Shown piece by piece: positions 8,269 to 18,554 of a stretch of DNA of 64,000 nucleotides. Location of the stretch: NCBI RefSeq assembly GCF_030128825.1, contig NZ_CP119127.1:861001-925000 (forward strand). Direction: 5' to 3'. Made by a program: the position numbers and the translations under genes. Position 1 is the first letter of the stretch, and every line of letters begins with the position of its first letter. Source of the DNA: Sphingobium sp. WTD-1. GTDB taxonomy: Bacteria > Pseudomonadota > Alphaproteobacteria > Sphingomonadales > Sphingomonadaceae. The notes below the pieces were generated by a model. That model was given only the letters and a program-made list of their open reading frames with translations. It searched no databases and was not told the DNA's origin.

Positions 8269-10782
8269 ATGCAAAGGCGCTTCAACCCGCTGGAGGCCGA
8301 CGCCCGCTGGCAGGCCGTCTGGGACGAGAAGCAGAGCTTCAAGGCGGACGATGCCTCGACGAAGCCGCGCAGCTACGTGCTGGAGATGTTCCCTTATCCG
8401 TCGGGGCGCATCCATATCGGTCATGTCCGCAATTACTCGATGGGCGACGTGCTGGCGCGCTTCCGCCGGATGACCGGCCATGAAGTGCTGCATCCGATGG
8501 GCTGGGACGCGTTCGGCATGCCGGCCGAAAATGCGGCGATGGAAAAGAAGGTGCATCCGGGCGAATGGACCCGGTCCAACATCGCCAATATGCGCGCGCA
8601 GCTGAAGAAGCTGGGCTTCGCGATCGACTGGAGTCGCGAACTCGCCACCTGCGAGCCGGGCTATTATGGCCATGAACAGGCGCTGTTCCTGGACATGCTG
8701 GAATCGGGCCTGGTCTATCGCAAGGAAAGCCAGGTCAACTGGGATCCGGTCGACATGACCGTGCTGGCGAACGAGCAGGTGATCGACGGGCGCGGCTGGC
8801 GCTCGGGCGCGCTGGTCGAGAAGCGCAAGCTCAACCAGTGGTTCCTCAAGATCACCCAGTTTGCCGACGATCTGCTGGAGGGCCTCCAGACGCTCGACCA
8901 GTGGCCCGACAAGGTGCGGACCATGCAGGAAAAATGGATCGGCAAGTCGGTCGGCCTGCAGTTCAGCTTCAAGCCGGTCGCGCCGTTCGACAGCGCGATC
9001 GAGGTCTATTCGACCCGCCCCGACACCATCTTCGGCGCCAGCTTCGTCGCGATCGCGGCCGACCATCCGGTCGCGCAGGCCGTTGCCGCGAACAATCCCG
9101 ATGCCGTTGCCTTCATCGAGAAGTGCAAGGAAGGCGGCACCACCGCCGCCGAGCTGGAAACGGCGGAGAAGCTGGGCTTCGACACCGGCTTGACGGTTGC
9201 GCATCCGTTCGATCCCGATTGGCACCTGCCCGTCTTCATCGCCAATTTCGTGCTGATGGACTATGGCACCGGCGCCGTCATGGGCGTGCCCGCACATGAC
9301 CAGCGCGACCTCGACTTCGCGCGCAAATATATGCTGCCGGTCGAGCGCGTCGTCGCGCTGGACGGCGAAGCCGACAAGCCGATCCATGACGAGGCCTATA
9401 CCGGCCCCGGCCATCTGGTTAACTCGCGCTTCCTGGACGGCATGGCGGTCGAAGCCGCCAAGGCCGCCGTCATCGCCCGCGCCGAGGGCGAAGGCTGGGG
9501 CGCGGGCAAGACCGTGTTCCGCCTGCGCGACTGGGGCGTGTCGCGCCAGCGTTACTGGGGCACCCCGATCCCGGTCATCCATTGCGATGATTGTGGTGTG
9601 GTGGGCGTGCCCAAGGACCAGCTGCCGGTGAAGCTGCCTGAGGATGTGACCTTCGACATTCCTGGCAATCCGCTGGATCGTCACCCGACCTGGAAGCATG
9701 TCGATTGCCCGTCCTGTGGCAAGCCGGCGCGGCGCGAGACCGACACGCTCGACACCTTCGCGGATTCGAGCTGGTATTTTATCCGCTTCGCCAGCCAGCC
9801 CGACGACAAGCCGTTCGATCGTGCGACGGTCGAGCAGTGGCTGCCGGTCGGCCAATATATTGGCGGCGTTGAACATGCGATCCTGCATCTTCTCTACGCC
9901 CGTTTCTGGACCCGCGCGCTGCAGCATATGGGCCAGCTCGGCTTTGCCGAGCCGTTCACCGGCCTGTTCACCCAGGGCATGGTGACGCACGAGACCTACA
10001 AGGCCGGCGATGGCAGCTGGCTGTCGCCGCAGGAGATCAAGAAGTCCGGCGACGACTATATCCATATCGAGAGCGGAGCGCCGGTGAGCGTCGGCCGCGT
10101 CGAGAAGATGTCCAAGTCGAAGAAGAATGTCGTCGATCCCGATGACATCATCGAGCAGTATGGCGCCGACGCCGTACGCTGGTTCATGCTGTCGGACAGC
10201 CCGCCCGAGCGCGACCTGCCCTGGACCGAGGCCGGCATCGAGGGCAGCTGGCGCTTCGTCAACCGCGTCTGGCGCCTGTTCGGCGAAGCCGATGCGGCGG
10301 CAGAGGGCCAGGACAAGGCGCTGGACCGCAAGCTGCACCAGACGATCGACGGCGTCGCCAAGGATATCGAGGCGCTGGGCTTCAACAAGGCCGTCGCCAA
10401 GATCTATGAGCTGGTGAACGCGATCGAGAAGGCCAAGCCGTCGGCCAGCCGCACCGCGGCGATCCGCGCGCTGGCGCTGCTGGTGGCGCCGATGACCCCG
10501 CATCTGGCCGAAGAGGGCTGGGCCGAGATGGCGCAGCCGGGCCTGATCGCCGAAGCCGCCTGGCCGGCGGTCGATCCGGCGCTGCTGGTCGAGGATGAAG
10601 TGACCATCGCCTGCCAGGTGATGGGCAAGCTGCGCGACACCATCACCGTCCCCAAGGGTACGCCGAAGGACGAACTGGAAAAGCTGGCGCTGGCCGCGCC
10701 GAACGTCGTTCGCACGCTGGATGGCGCCACCCCCAAGAAGGTGATCGTGGTGCCCGACCGTCTGGTCAATCTGGTCATCTGA
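8269..10782 (+). CDS. leuS: Leucyl-tRNA synthetase
   Basis: 837 aa class Ia synthetase that charges tRNA-Leu. The HIGH signature is HIGH (49-52 in [15 protein letters not shown]), and the KMSKS loop is intact near residue 613 ([10 protein letters not shown]). The CP1 editing domain is present between them ([22 protein letters not shown]), with a Cys-pair zinc element (CPSCGK). The C-terminal domain ends normally. It heads a co-directional block with lptE and holA. Confidence 0.97.
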   Translation: MQRRFNPLEADARWQAVWDEKQSFKADDASTKPRSYVLEMFPYPSGRIHIGHVRNYSMGDVLARFRRMTGHEVLHPMGWDAFGMPAENAAMEKKVHPGEWTRSNIANMRAQLKKLGFAIDWSRELATCEPGYYGHEQALFLDMLESGLVYRKESQVNWDPVDMTVLANEQVIDGRGWRSGALVEKRKLNQWFLKITQFADDLLEGLQTLDQWPDKVRTMQEKWIGKSVGLQFSFKPVAPFDSAIEVYSTRPDTIFGASFVAIAADHPVAQAVAANNPDAVAFIEKCKEGGTTAAELETAEKLGFDTGLTVAHPFDPDWHLPVFIANFVLMDYGTGAVMGVPAHDQRDLDFARKYMLPVERVVALDGEADKPIHDEAYTGPGHLVNSRFLDGMAVEAAKAAVIARAEGEGWGAGKTVFRLRDWGVSRQRYWGTPIPVIHCDDCGVVGVPKDQLPVKLPEDVTFDIPGNPLDRHPTWKHVDCPSCGKPARRETDTLDTFADSSWYFIRFASQPDDKPFDRATVEQWLPVGQYIGGVEHAILHLLYARFWTRALQHMGQLGFAEPFTGLFTQGMVTHETYKAGDGSWLSPQEIKKSGDDYIHIESGAPVSVGRVEKMSKSKKNVVDPDDIIEQYGADAVRWFMLSDSPPERDLPWTEAGIEGSWRFVNRVWRLFGEADAAAEGQDKALDRKLHQTIDGVAKDIEALGFNKAVAKIYELVNAIEKAKPSASRTAAIRALALLVAPMTPHLAEEGWAEMAQPGLIAEAAWPAVDPALLVEDEVTIACQVMGKLRDTITVPKGTPKDELEKLALAAPNVVRTLDGATPKKVIVVPDRLVNLVI

Positions 10783-10788
10783 CCTGTG

Positions 10789-10831
10789 CCCGTCACCCCG
10801 ACCTTTGGTTCGACAAGGGCGGGGTGACGGG
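10789..10831 (+). repeat. Strong hairpin between leuS and lptE
   Basis: Perfect 12-bp arms CCCGTCACCCCG (10789-10800) and CGGGGTGACGGG (10820-10831), with an inner CCTT/AAGG pair and a small loop. No U-tract follows. Its 3' arm ends just before the lptE ribosome-binding site (AAGGA, 10834-10838), so it could modulate transcription or translation between the two genes. Confidence 0.75.
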
Positions 10832-10846
10832 ATAAGGATCATGCCC

Positions 10847-11392
10847 ATGAAGCGCATCCTTCCCCTCGTCGCCCTCACTCTTCTTACCGCCTGCGGGCTG
10901 CGCCCGGTCTATGGCGGCGGCAGCCATGGCGCGGTGGCGCAGGGGCTGGGCCATGTCGAGGTGCAGGATATTGCGGGCAAGGGCGGCTGGTTGATGCGCA
11001 ATGCGCTCAACGACCGGCTGGGCGCGATCAGCAATGGTTCCGGCCCCAGCTACAAGCTGGTGGTGAAGCTGGATGACCAGATCAGCGGTTTCGGTTTGCG
11101 GTCCGACGCGGCCATCACCCGCGAGCGGCGCACGCTGCGGGCGCGCTATCAGCTGATCGACGAAGCGACCGGCGCGCAGGTGCTGGACGATAGCGCCGGG
11201 TCGGACGCCGGCATCAACGCGACGTCGAGCGAATATGCGACGATCGCGGCGGAAGACACGGCGCTGGAGCGGCTGTCGGAGATCGTTGCCGACCAGATTG
11301 TCACCCGCCTGGCGCTGTATGCGACGCGCAAGGAAGGCGCCCAGGTGGCGCCATCGTCGGCCCCATCGTCGGCGGCATCGACCGGCCAGTGA
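10847..11392 (+). CDS. lptE: LPS-assembly lipoprotein LptE
   Basis: 181 aa. A short signal peptide ends in LLTACG (Cys16), followed by LRPVYGG, the typical LptE beginning. The rest fits the LptE alpha/beta fold (ARYQLIDEATGAQVLDDS, IVTRLALYA). LptE plugs LptD in the outer membrane for lipopolysaccharide export. ATG10847 is preferred over 10841 because AAGGA (10834-10838) is spaced eight bases upstream. The TGA stop overlaps the GTG start of holA (GTGA), implying coupling. The far C-terminus is Ser/Ala-rich. Confidence 0.88.
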   Translation: MKRILPLVALTLLTACGLRPVYGGGSHGAVAQGLGHVEVQDIAGKGGWLMRNALNDRLGAISNGSGPSYKLVVKLDDQISGFGLRSDAAITRERRTLRARYQLIDEATGAQVLDDSAGSDAGINATSSEYATIAAEDTALERLSEIVADQIVTRLALYATRKEGAQVAPSSAPSSAASTGQ

Positions 11393-12417
11393 AAGCCAAT
11401 CGCGGCCAGATAGAAAAGGCGCTCGATGCGCCGCCGTCGGATATCCGCTTCTTCCTGCTCTATGGTCCTGACGAGGCGGGCAGCACCGCGCTTGCCAAGC
11501 GGCTGGAGCGGGCGATGGGGCCGGGGGCCGAGCGGGTCGATCTGGACGTGGCCACGCTGCGCGAGGATCCGGCACGGCTGGCGGACGAGGCGGCGTCCTT
11601 CTCCATGTTCGGCGACAAGCGCTGGGTGCGGATCAACGGCATGGGCGATGAATCGCTGCCGGCGGTCACGGCGTTGCTGGAGGCGGAGGCGGCGGGCAAT
11701 CCGGTGATCGCGATCGCGGGCGCGCTCAAGGCGACGTCGAAGCTGGTCAAGCTGGCGCTCGACCATAAGGGCTGCATGGCCTTCATCTCCTATCAGCCCG
11801 ATGCCCGCGAGGCGGAGCAGATCGCGATGGCGACCGCGCGCGAGAACGGCCTGCGCCTGCCGCAGGAACTGGCGCGCCGCATCGTCGACCTGGCCAATGG
11901 CGACCGGGCGCTGATGGGAATCGAGATCGAGAAGCTGGTCCTCTATCTCGACGCCGCGCCGGAACAGCCGCGCGAGGCGACGGCGGAGGCGCTGGACGCA
12001 TTGTCGGCCGACAATCCCGATTCCGATGCGGCGCCGCTGGTCAATGCGGTGCTGGGCGGCGACCTTCGGGCGATGCACAAGGAACTCAACAATCTGGCGG
12101 AGATCGGCGCGGCCATGGCGTCGGTGATCCGGCCGCTGCTGACCCGTGCCATGCTGATCGCCAATATCCGCGCCGATTTCGACAGTAGCGGACGGCTGGA
12201 GGCGGCGGTGGAATCGGCCGGCAAGGCGGTCTTCTGGAAGGAGAAGGGGCTGGTCACCCGCCAGGTGCGGCTCTGGGACGCGACCGGTATCGCCCGCGTC
12301 ATCCAGCGCCTGGCCCAGGCCGAACGGTCCAGCCGTGGCGGCAAGGGGCTGGGCGACCTGCTGGTGCGGCACGAGCTGCTGGCGATCGCCCGACAGGCGG
12401 CGCGCGAGCGGGCCTGA
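11389..12417 (+). CDS. holA: DNA polymerase III subunit delta
   Basis: 342 aa clamp-loader delta subunit, which opens the beta clamp. Family features are [19 protein letters not shown] near the N-terminus (a degenerate P-loop, normal for delta), [40 protein letters not shown] and the C-terminal collar helices. It starts with GTG overlapping the lptE stop. LptE-HolA adjacency is common in alphaproteobacteria, often next to parB; here parB is about 15 kb away. Confidence 0.92.
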   Translation: MKANRGQIEKALDAPPSDIRFFLLYGPDEAGSTALAKRLERAMGPGAERVDLDVATLREDPARLADEAASFSMFGDKRWVRINGMGDESLPAVTALLEAEAAGNPVIAIAGALKATSKLVKLALDHKGCMAFISYQPDAREAEQIAMATARENGLRLPQELARRIVDLANGDRALMGIEIEKLVLYLDAAPEQPREATAEALDALSADNPDSDAAPLVNAVLGGDLRAMHKELNNLAEIGAAMASVIRPLLTRAMLIANIRADFDSSGRLEAAVESAGKAVFWKEKGLVTRQVRLWDATGIARVIQRLAQAERSSRGGKGLGDLLVRHELLAIARQAARERA

Positions 12418-12460
12418 TCGCGGACTTGATAAGGGCTTCGGCGGACGCCATATTGCGGCC

Positions 12461-12865
12461 ATGGAAAAGCTGGACCTGAGCGAAGCCGAATGGCGTGCGC
12501 GCCTTTCCCCCGAACAATATCATGTGCTGCGCGAAGCGGGCACCGAACGGGCCTTCACCGGCAAATATAACAGCAACAAGGCGGACGGCGTCTATTATTG
12601 CGCCGGTTGCGGCGCGGAGCTGTTCGATGCCGAGGAAAAATATGACAGCGGGTCGGGTTGGCCCAGCTTCACCGCGCCGGTCGATATCGACGCGGTCGAG
12701 GAAATTCGCGATGCCAGCCATGGCATGATCCGCACCGAGGTGCGCTGCGCCACCTGCGAGGGCCATCTGGGCCATGTCTTCCCTGACGGCCCCGGCGTCA
12801 ACGGCCTGCGTTACTGCATGAACAGCGCGTCGCTGGATTTCAAGTCGCGCGACGACGCGGAATAA
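12461..12865 (+). CDS. msrB: Peptide-methionine (R)-S-oxide reductase MsrB
   Basis: 134 aa. MsrB reduces methionine-R-sulfoxide in proteins using thioredoxin. Zinc-site CxxC motifs are CAGC (about 47-50) and CATC (about 96-99). The catalytic Cys is in [11 protein letters not shown] near the C-terminus. Conserved [10 protein letters not shown] is present. The protein lacks an export signal and is likely cytoplasmic. Confidence 0.95.
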   Translation: MEKLDLSEAEWRARLSPEQYHVLREAGTERAFTGKYNSNKADGVYYCAGCGAELFDAEEKYDSGSGWPSFTAPVDIDAVEEIRDASHGMIRTEVRCATCEGHLGHVFPDGPGVNGLRYCMNSASLDFKSRDDAE

Positions 12866-12889
12866 GAACGACAGAGGGACGGACCGCTG

Positions 12890-12920
12890 CGGGGCGGGGC
12901 AGCATGTCCTGCCCGCCCCG
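12890..12920. terminator. GC-rich hairpin after msrB
   Basis: CGGGGCGGGGCAG and CTGCCCGCCCCG pair with a single bulge around a short CATGTC-type loop. It lies 25 bp past the msrB stop. No clear T-tract follows, so it is a weak or Rho-assisted terminator at best. Confidence 0.4.
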
Positions 12921-13054
12921 GCTTGTTCGGACCTCCACCGATAATATTCATCGCGGGTAAAGCCGCATCATCCTTACAGACCGGGGAGTTTTCCGGACGA
13001 GCGCCCTGATTTGCGCTGGTCCGGGCCGGTAATAGCGCGTATCCGGGGCGGCAA

Positions 13055-15148
13055 ATGGCACGATCTGACAAGAGCAAGAAGGCGCCGGGCAAGGCGAAGA
13101 AATGGCTGGTGCGCGGGCTCAAGATCGGTCTGGTCGGCGCCTTTGCCGGTCTGGTCGCGATCGGCGTGGCCGTGTTCATCGCGATGCAGTCGCTGCCCGA
13201 TTATAACAGCCTCAAATCCTCCCCCAATGGCCAGATGATCCGCGTCCATGCGGCGGACGGATCGGTCATCGTCTCCCTGGGGCCGAGCTTCGGCCGCTGG
13301 CTGAGCTATGACCAGATTCCCTCGGTCATGGTCGATGCGATGGTGTCGACCGAGGATCGCCGTTTCTACATGCACCCCGGCGTCGATCCGGTCGGCATGG
13401 CACGCGCGGCCTGGGTCGCGCTGGAACGGCGGGGCAGCGGCCGGCGCTGGCAGGGCGCGTCGACCATCACTCAGCAGGTTGCGCGCAACATCTTCCTCAA
13501 CAACAGCTATAGCTGGGGCCGCAAGGTCCGCGAGATGGTGCTGGCGATGGCGCTGGAGCGCAAATTCTCCAAGCAGCAGATCCTGGAACTCTATCTCAAC
13601 AAGGTCTATTTCGGCGGCGGCGCCTATGGCATCGACGCCGCCAGCCGCAAATTCTTCGGCCATCCCGCACAGAGCCTGGACCTGCCCGAGGCGGCGATCA
13701 TCGCTGGCCTGGTGAAGGCGCCGTCCAGTTACTCCCCCACCGCCGATGCCGAGGCCGCGATCGGCCGCGCCGGCGTGGTGCTCGACCTGATGCAGGAAAA
13801 TGGCAAGATCAGCGCTACCGATCATGCCAATGCCAATCTGGACGGCGTGCGCATGGCGCCCGAGCCGCCGCAGAACAGCGTGCGCTATTTCACCGACTGG
13901 GCGCTGCCGCAGCTCGATACGCTGATCGACGAGCCCAATGAGCCGCTGGAAGTCTATACCACCATTGACCTTGGCATGCAGAATGCGGCGACCGCTGCAG
14001 TGAAGGCCAATGTGTCGAACGGCATGCAGGGCGCGCTGGTCAGCCTGGACCGCGACGGGGCGGTGCGCGCCATGGTCGGCGGGCTCGACTATGTGACGTC
14101 CAACTATAACCGTGCGACGACCGCCGTGCGTCAGCCCGGTTCGGCCTGGAAGATCTTCGTCTATATGGCGGCGCTGGAGGCAGGCTATACGCCCGATACC
14201 GGCGTTACCGATGAGCCGGTGACGATCAATGGCTGGAGCCCGCGCAACAGCAATGGCCGCTTTGCCGGCGCGATCGATATCCGCACCGCCTTTGCCTATT
14301 CGATCAACACGGTCGCGGCGAAGCTGGGCGTGGAGGTCGGCTTCCCGACCGTCGCCGACATGGCGCGCCGCTTCGGCATCACCACGCCGATCAACACCCA
14401 CCCCTCGATGGTGCTGGGCACGTCGGATGTGCGGCTGATCGACATGACCCGCGCCTTCGCCTCGATCGCGCGCAAGGGCGTGGCGGTGACCCCCTATGGC
14501 ATCACCAAGGTGACGACCGCCGACGGGCGGATGCTCTACCAGCATCAGGATGACACCAGCCGCGTGCTGGTGGCGCCCTGGGTCGCGGCGGGCATGACCG
14601 ACCTGATGCAGACGGCGGTCAGTACCGGCACCGGCAGGGCGGCGCAGATCGGTCGCCCGGTCGCGGGCAAGACCGGCACCACCAACAGCGGCAAGGATGG
14701 ATGGTTCCTGGGCTTTTCCAGCGGTATCACCACCGGCGTCTGGGTCGGCCGGGATGACGCCAAGGCGGTGCCTTCGCTCTATGGCGGTCGCGCGCCCGCC
14801 CACGCCTTCGCCGATTATATGAAGGTCGCCGTCGCCAAGCGGCCGGTGGAGCAGTTCGAGACCCAGGTCACCCTGCCCGAATGGCAGCTGGAGCCGGACG
14901 AGGAAGCCTATTACGGCCAGCCGGACAACGGCATGGAAGGCGGCATGATGGTCGATGAAAATGGCCTGCCGATCGACCGTGCCCGGCCGGCCGGCAGCGA
15001 GGCGGAGGATGGCGAGGAGGCGGCCCAGCCCGATCCGGCCGATCGCCCCGCGCCGCCGCGCCTGGACCAGCAGTGGATCGACAATGTGCTGGGCCGCACG
15101 CCGCGCCAGCGCCAGCCGGCCCAGCAGCAGCGACCCGACAATCCCTGA
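13055..15148 (+). CDS. Class A penicillin-binding protein (PBP1A family transglycosylase/transpeptidase)
   Basis: 697 aa inner-membrane peptidoglycan synthase. A basic N-terminus and one TM helix (about 24-44) precede the GT51 domain with catalytic Glu100 in EDRRFYMHPGVD, then QGASTITQQVARN and ILELYLNKVYFGGGAYG. The transpeptidase domain has SAWK (Ser363), SIN (Ser416) and KTGT (Lys539). The C-terminal tail is acidic and Pro/Gln-rich. All catalytic motifs are intact. It is convergent with the retropepsin gene, with a 30-nt hairpin between them. Confidence 0.95.
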   Translation: MARSDKSKKAPGKAKKWLVRGLKIGLVGAFAGLVAIGVAVFIAMQSLPDYNSLKSSPNGQMIRVHAADGSVIVSLGPSFGRWLSYDQIPSVMVDAMVSTEDRRFYMHPGVDPVGMARAAWVALERRGSGRRWQGASTITQQVARNIFLNNSYSWGRKVREMVLAMALERKFSKQQILELYLNKVYFGGGAYGIDAASRKFFGHPAQSLDLPEAAIIAGLVKAPSSYSPTADAEAAIGRAGVVLDLMQENGKISATDHANANLDGVRMAPEPPQNSVRYFTDWALPQLDTLIDEPNEPLEVYTTIDLGMQNAATAAVKANVSNGMQGALVSLDRDGAVRAMVGGLDYVTSNYNRATTAVRQPGSAWKIFVYMAALEAGYTPDTGVTDEPVTINGWSPRNSNGRFAGAIDIRTAFAYSINTVAAKLGVEVGFPTVADMARRFGITTPINTHPSMVLGTSDVRLIDMTRAFASIARKGVAVTPYGITKVTTADGRMLYQHQDDTSRVLVAPWVAAGMTDLMQTAVSTGTGRAAQIGRPVAGKTGTTNSGKDGWFLGFSSGITTGVWVGRDDAKAVPSLYGGRAPAHAFADYMKVAVAKRPVEQFETQVTLPEWQLEPDEEAYYGQPDNGMEGGMMVDENGLPIDRARPAGSEAEDGEEAAQPDPADRPAPPRLDQQWIDNVLGRTPRQRQPAQQQRPDNP

Positions 15149-15154
15149 TCTTGT

Positions 15155-15184
15155 GCCTCAGCGTCCCTGACGGGGCGCTGAGGC
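15155..15184. terminator. Perfect hairpin between convergent genes
   Basis: GCCTCAGCG / CGCTGAGGC arms extend through a T-G wobble and CCC/GGG to about 13 bp closing a TGAC tetraloop. It starts seven bases after the PBP stop and covers the last codons of the opposing retropepsin gene. It could end transcription from both sides, though T-tracts are short. Confidence 0.65.
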
Positions 15185-16123
15185 GGCCAGCCGGACCGGA
15201 TCGAGCGCACCGGTATCGGGCAGCAGGAAATCGACCTTGCCCCGGCCGAAGTCGATTGCCACCCGGTCGAACAGCCGCAGCGCGTTCATCCCCAGCATCA
15301 GCGCGGGCTTGTCGGCCAGGCCCAGCTCGGCAAAGGGGCTGGCCTCGGCGAACAGCACTGGCACGCCGGTCAGCTTGACCCGGCCCATGCGCACGAAATC
15401 CAGCCGCCCGACATCGCCGGTCAGCGTGTCGCCGGTCACGCTGATCAGGCTGGCCTGCAGCAGTTCGGGCGCGCGCTTCTTGCGCACCAGCTTGTCGCGC
15501 AGCGCCAGATTGCCGACGCTGAAATTGGCGCCGGTATCCAGGATGATGTTCACCTTCATCCCGTTGACGTCGGAATCGAGCAGGATCAGCTGTCCCTTGC
15601 GCCGGCGCGCCTCGACGATGATCGCATCGGGATCGCGCGGGGGCAGGCGGCGGCTTTCGCTGATCTCCATCCGACCGGTGCGGAAATTGAGCAGCACCCG
15701 CTTGGCATGCAGGCTGTCGAGGCCGAGCAGCCCGGCGGCGCCCAGATGCTCGCCGTTCAGCACCGGCGCCTCTATATCATCCACCGTGGTTGCGCCGAAG
15801 CCAAGCCGGGGCACGGCGACGGTCGGCACCTCCGCCTTGCCGGTCATGCTGAGGATGGTGACGATCCGCCGATTGGGCAAGGCGAGCCGGTCGGCCAGGT
15901 CGCGGGCGATGACCGTGCGCTGCGAGCCGGTGTCGATCACGAAGTTCCACGGCCCCTTGCCGTCGATATTGATGGGAATGGTGACGCGATCGTCGAGCGA
16001 GGGGCCGGTGCGGATGACGGTAGGCGGTATGTCGGGATCGAGCGGGGGGCTGTCCTGCGCGGCGAGTGGCAGCGCGGTGAGCGCGCCCGTGGCGATCGCC
16101 ATCAGGGCACGGAAATAACGCAT
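15158..16123 (-). CDS. Exported retropepsin-like aspartyl protease with two DTG domains
   Basis: 321 aa. A signal peptide (cleavage near LAAQ/DS) is followed by two retropepsin-type halves. The first active-site motif is FVIDTGSQRTVI (Asp64) and the second is IILDTGANFSV (Asp196). Both carry hydrophobic-Asp-Thr-Gly plus downstream LGLDSL / LGMNALRLF elements. A single chain with two DTG motifs could form a pseudo-dimeric active site without a partner. Likely periplasmic; substrate unknown. Inference rests on motif reading. Confidence 0.82.
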   Translation of the reverse strand: MRYFRALMAIATGALTALPLAAQDSPPLDPDIPPTVIRTGPSLDDRVTIPINIDGKGPWNFVIDTGSQRTVIARDLADRLALPNRRIVTILSMTGKAEVPTVAVPRLGFGATTVDDIEAPVLNGEHLGAAGLLGLDSLHAKRVLLNFRTGRMEISESRRLPPRDPDAIIVEARRRKGQLILLDSDVNGMKVNIILDTGANFSVGNLALRDKLVRKKRAPELLQASLISVTGDTLTGDVGRLDFVRMGRVKLTGVPVLFAEASPFAELGLADKPALMLGMNALRLFDRVAIDFGRGKVDFLLPDTGALDPVRLAASAPRQGR

Positions 16124-16401
16124 TTCCTCATCCTTCCGATATTTTATGTCTCATCATATCATGGGGCAGGATATGTCGTCCATCGCCGCAGATGGGGCAC
16201 CACCTGTCGAAAATCCCCGGATAGCCGATGATTTCAGGCGGAATAGGGAAATGTCCTCGCTTGACTTGGGGGCCGGGCGCTCGCTAAACGCCGACTATTC
16301 CCCTCGCCCGTCCGGCGCGAGGCTTTCCCGAGACATTGACCGGGCAAAATCTCCTTTCTTACCCGGCTATTCTATCCCTCACTCCATCGGACCGACTCGC
16401 A

Positions 16402-17658
<1,257 letters not shown>

Positions 17659-17713
17659 GCGCGGCGGCGGCTGCGCGGATGTGCGGCCACCCTGCCATAT
17701 ATTTTGCGGTGAG

Positions 17714-17750
17714 AGCCGGGCCATGTATATGGTCCGGCTTTCTTCATTTT
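17714..17750 (+). terminator. Intrinsic terminator after rho
   Basis: An 11-bp stem AGCCGGGCCAT (17714-17724) / ATGGTCCGGCT (17729-17739), one G-T wobble, GTAT loop, followed by TTCTTCATTTT. It separates rho from the TerC-family gene. Confidence 0.85.
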
Positions 17751-17774
17751 CACATACAGGGACGTTAGGCCGTC

Positions 17775-18494
17775 ATGCTCGACCTTATCGCCACCGCCGC
17801 TTCGGCCGCCCAGGGGCTCGGCTCCCCGGCGGATATCTGGCAGCATATCGTCAACGACTTCAGCAATATCGGGACGCCCAGCGCCCTGGCCGCTTTTGGC
17901 CAGGTGTTGATGATCGATATCCTGCTGGCGGGCGACAATGCGATCGTCGTTGGCGCGCTGGCCGCCGGCCTGCCGCCCAAGCAGCGCCAGCAGGTCATCC
18001 TGATCGGCATCATCGCCGCGCTGGTGCTGCGCATCGGCTTCGCGCTGGTGGTCAGCCAGTTGATGCAGATTGTCGGCCTGATCCTGGCCGGCGGCCTGCT
18101 GCTGCTGTGGGTCAGCTGGAAGATGTGGCGCGAGCTGCGGCCCAATGCCGGGGCGCATACGCCTGACGATCCGAGCGACGATGATGTGTCGGGCGTGCGC
18201 CCGGCCAAGAGCTTTGCCGCCGCCGCCTGGTCGGTGGCGATCGCCGACGTCAGCATGAGCCTGGACAATGTGCTGGCCGTGGCCGGTGCAGCGCGCGATC
18301 ATCCCGGCATCCTGATCATCGGCCTGATCCTGTCGGTGGCGATGATGGGCATCGCGGCGAACATCATCGCCAAATATATCGAACGCTTCCGCTGGCTGGC
18401 CTATCTGGGCCTGGCAGTGATCGTCTATGTTGCCTGCTCGATGATCTATGATGGCATCATGGATCGGTCGGTGGGCGTTTTGACGCTCTTCTGA
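17775..18494 (+). CDS. TerC/YjbE-family integral membrane protein
   Basis: 239 aa with about seven hydrophobic segments. Paired acidic motifs inside membrane helices, LAGDNAIVVGAL (Asp54) and SMSLDNVLAVAG (Asp164), are the TerC-family hallmark. Family members are implicated in metal (notably manganese) export and tellurite phenotypes. A hydrophilic loop (about 122-146) divides the two halves. It stands alone, with terminators on both sides. The transported ion is inferred from homologues, and no yybP-ykoY-like leader was found. Confidence 0.85.
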   Translation: MLDLIATAASAAQGLGSPADIWQHIVNDFSNIGTPSALAAFGQVLMIDILLAGDNAIVVGALAAGLPPKQRQQVILIGIIAALVLRIGFALVVSQLMQIVGLILAGGLLLLWVSWKMWRELRPNAGAHTPDDPSDDDVSGVRPAKSFAAAAWSVAIADVSMSLDNVLAVAGAARDHPGILIIGLILSVAMMGIAANIIAKYIERFRWLAYLGLAVIVYVACSMIYDGIMDRSVGVLTLF

Positions 18495-18520
18495 TCGATC
18501 CTCTCGACGCTATCGCAATC

Positions 18521-18554
18521 GGCCCGCCCACGCTCAGTCGTCGGCGGGCCTTTT
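18521..18554 (+). terminator. Intrinsic terminator of the TerC-family gene
   Basis: GGCCCGCC (18521-18528) and GGCGGGCC (18543-18550), extended by ACG/CGT inside, followed by TTTT. It overlaps the stop of the convergent PhyH gene. Confidence 0.75.

Noticed and set aside
8230..10878. 882-aa minus-strand frame opposite leuS
   Set aside because: LeuS has all catalytic motifs in the plus frame; the antisense frame is a compositional artefact rich in His/Arg/Gly.
12974..14803. 609-aa minus frame opposite the PBP
   Set aside because: The PBP has complete GT51 and transpeptidase motifs; the antisense frame lacks any.
16261..16374. rho promoter from TTGACT (16261) or TTGACC (16336)
   Set aside because: At 16-18 bp spacing the -10 positions match TATAAT poorly, so neither was annotated.
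17659..17774. Manganese (yybP-ykoY-type) riboswitch before the TerC-family gene
   Set aside because: The only structure seen is the rho intrinsic terminator; the conserved riboswitch loops were not found.
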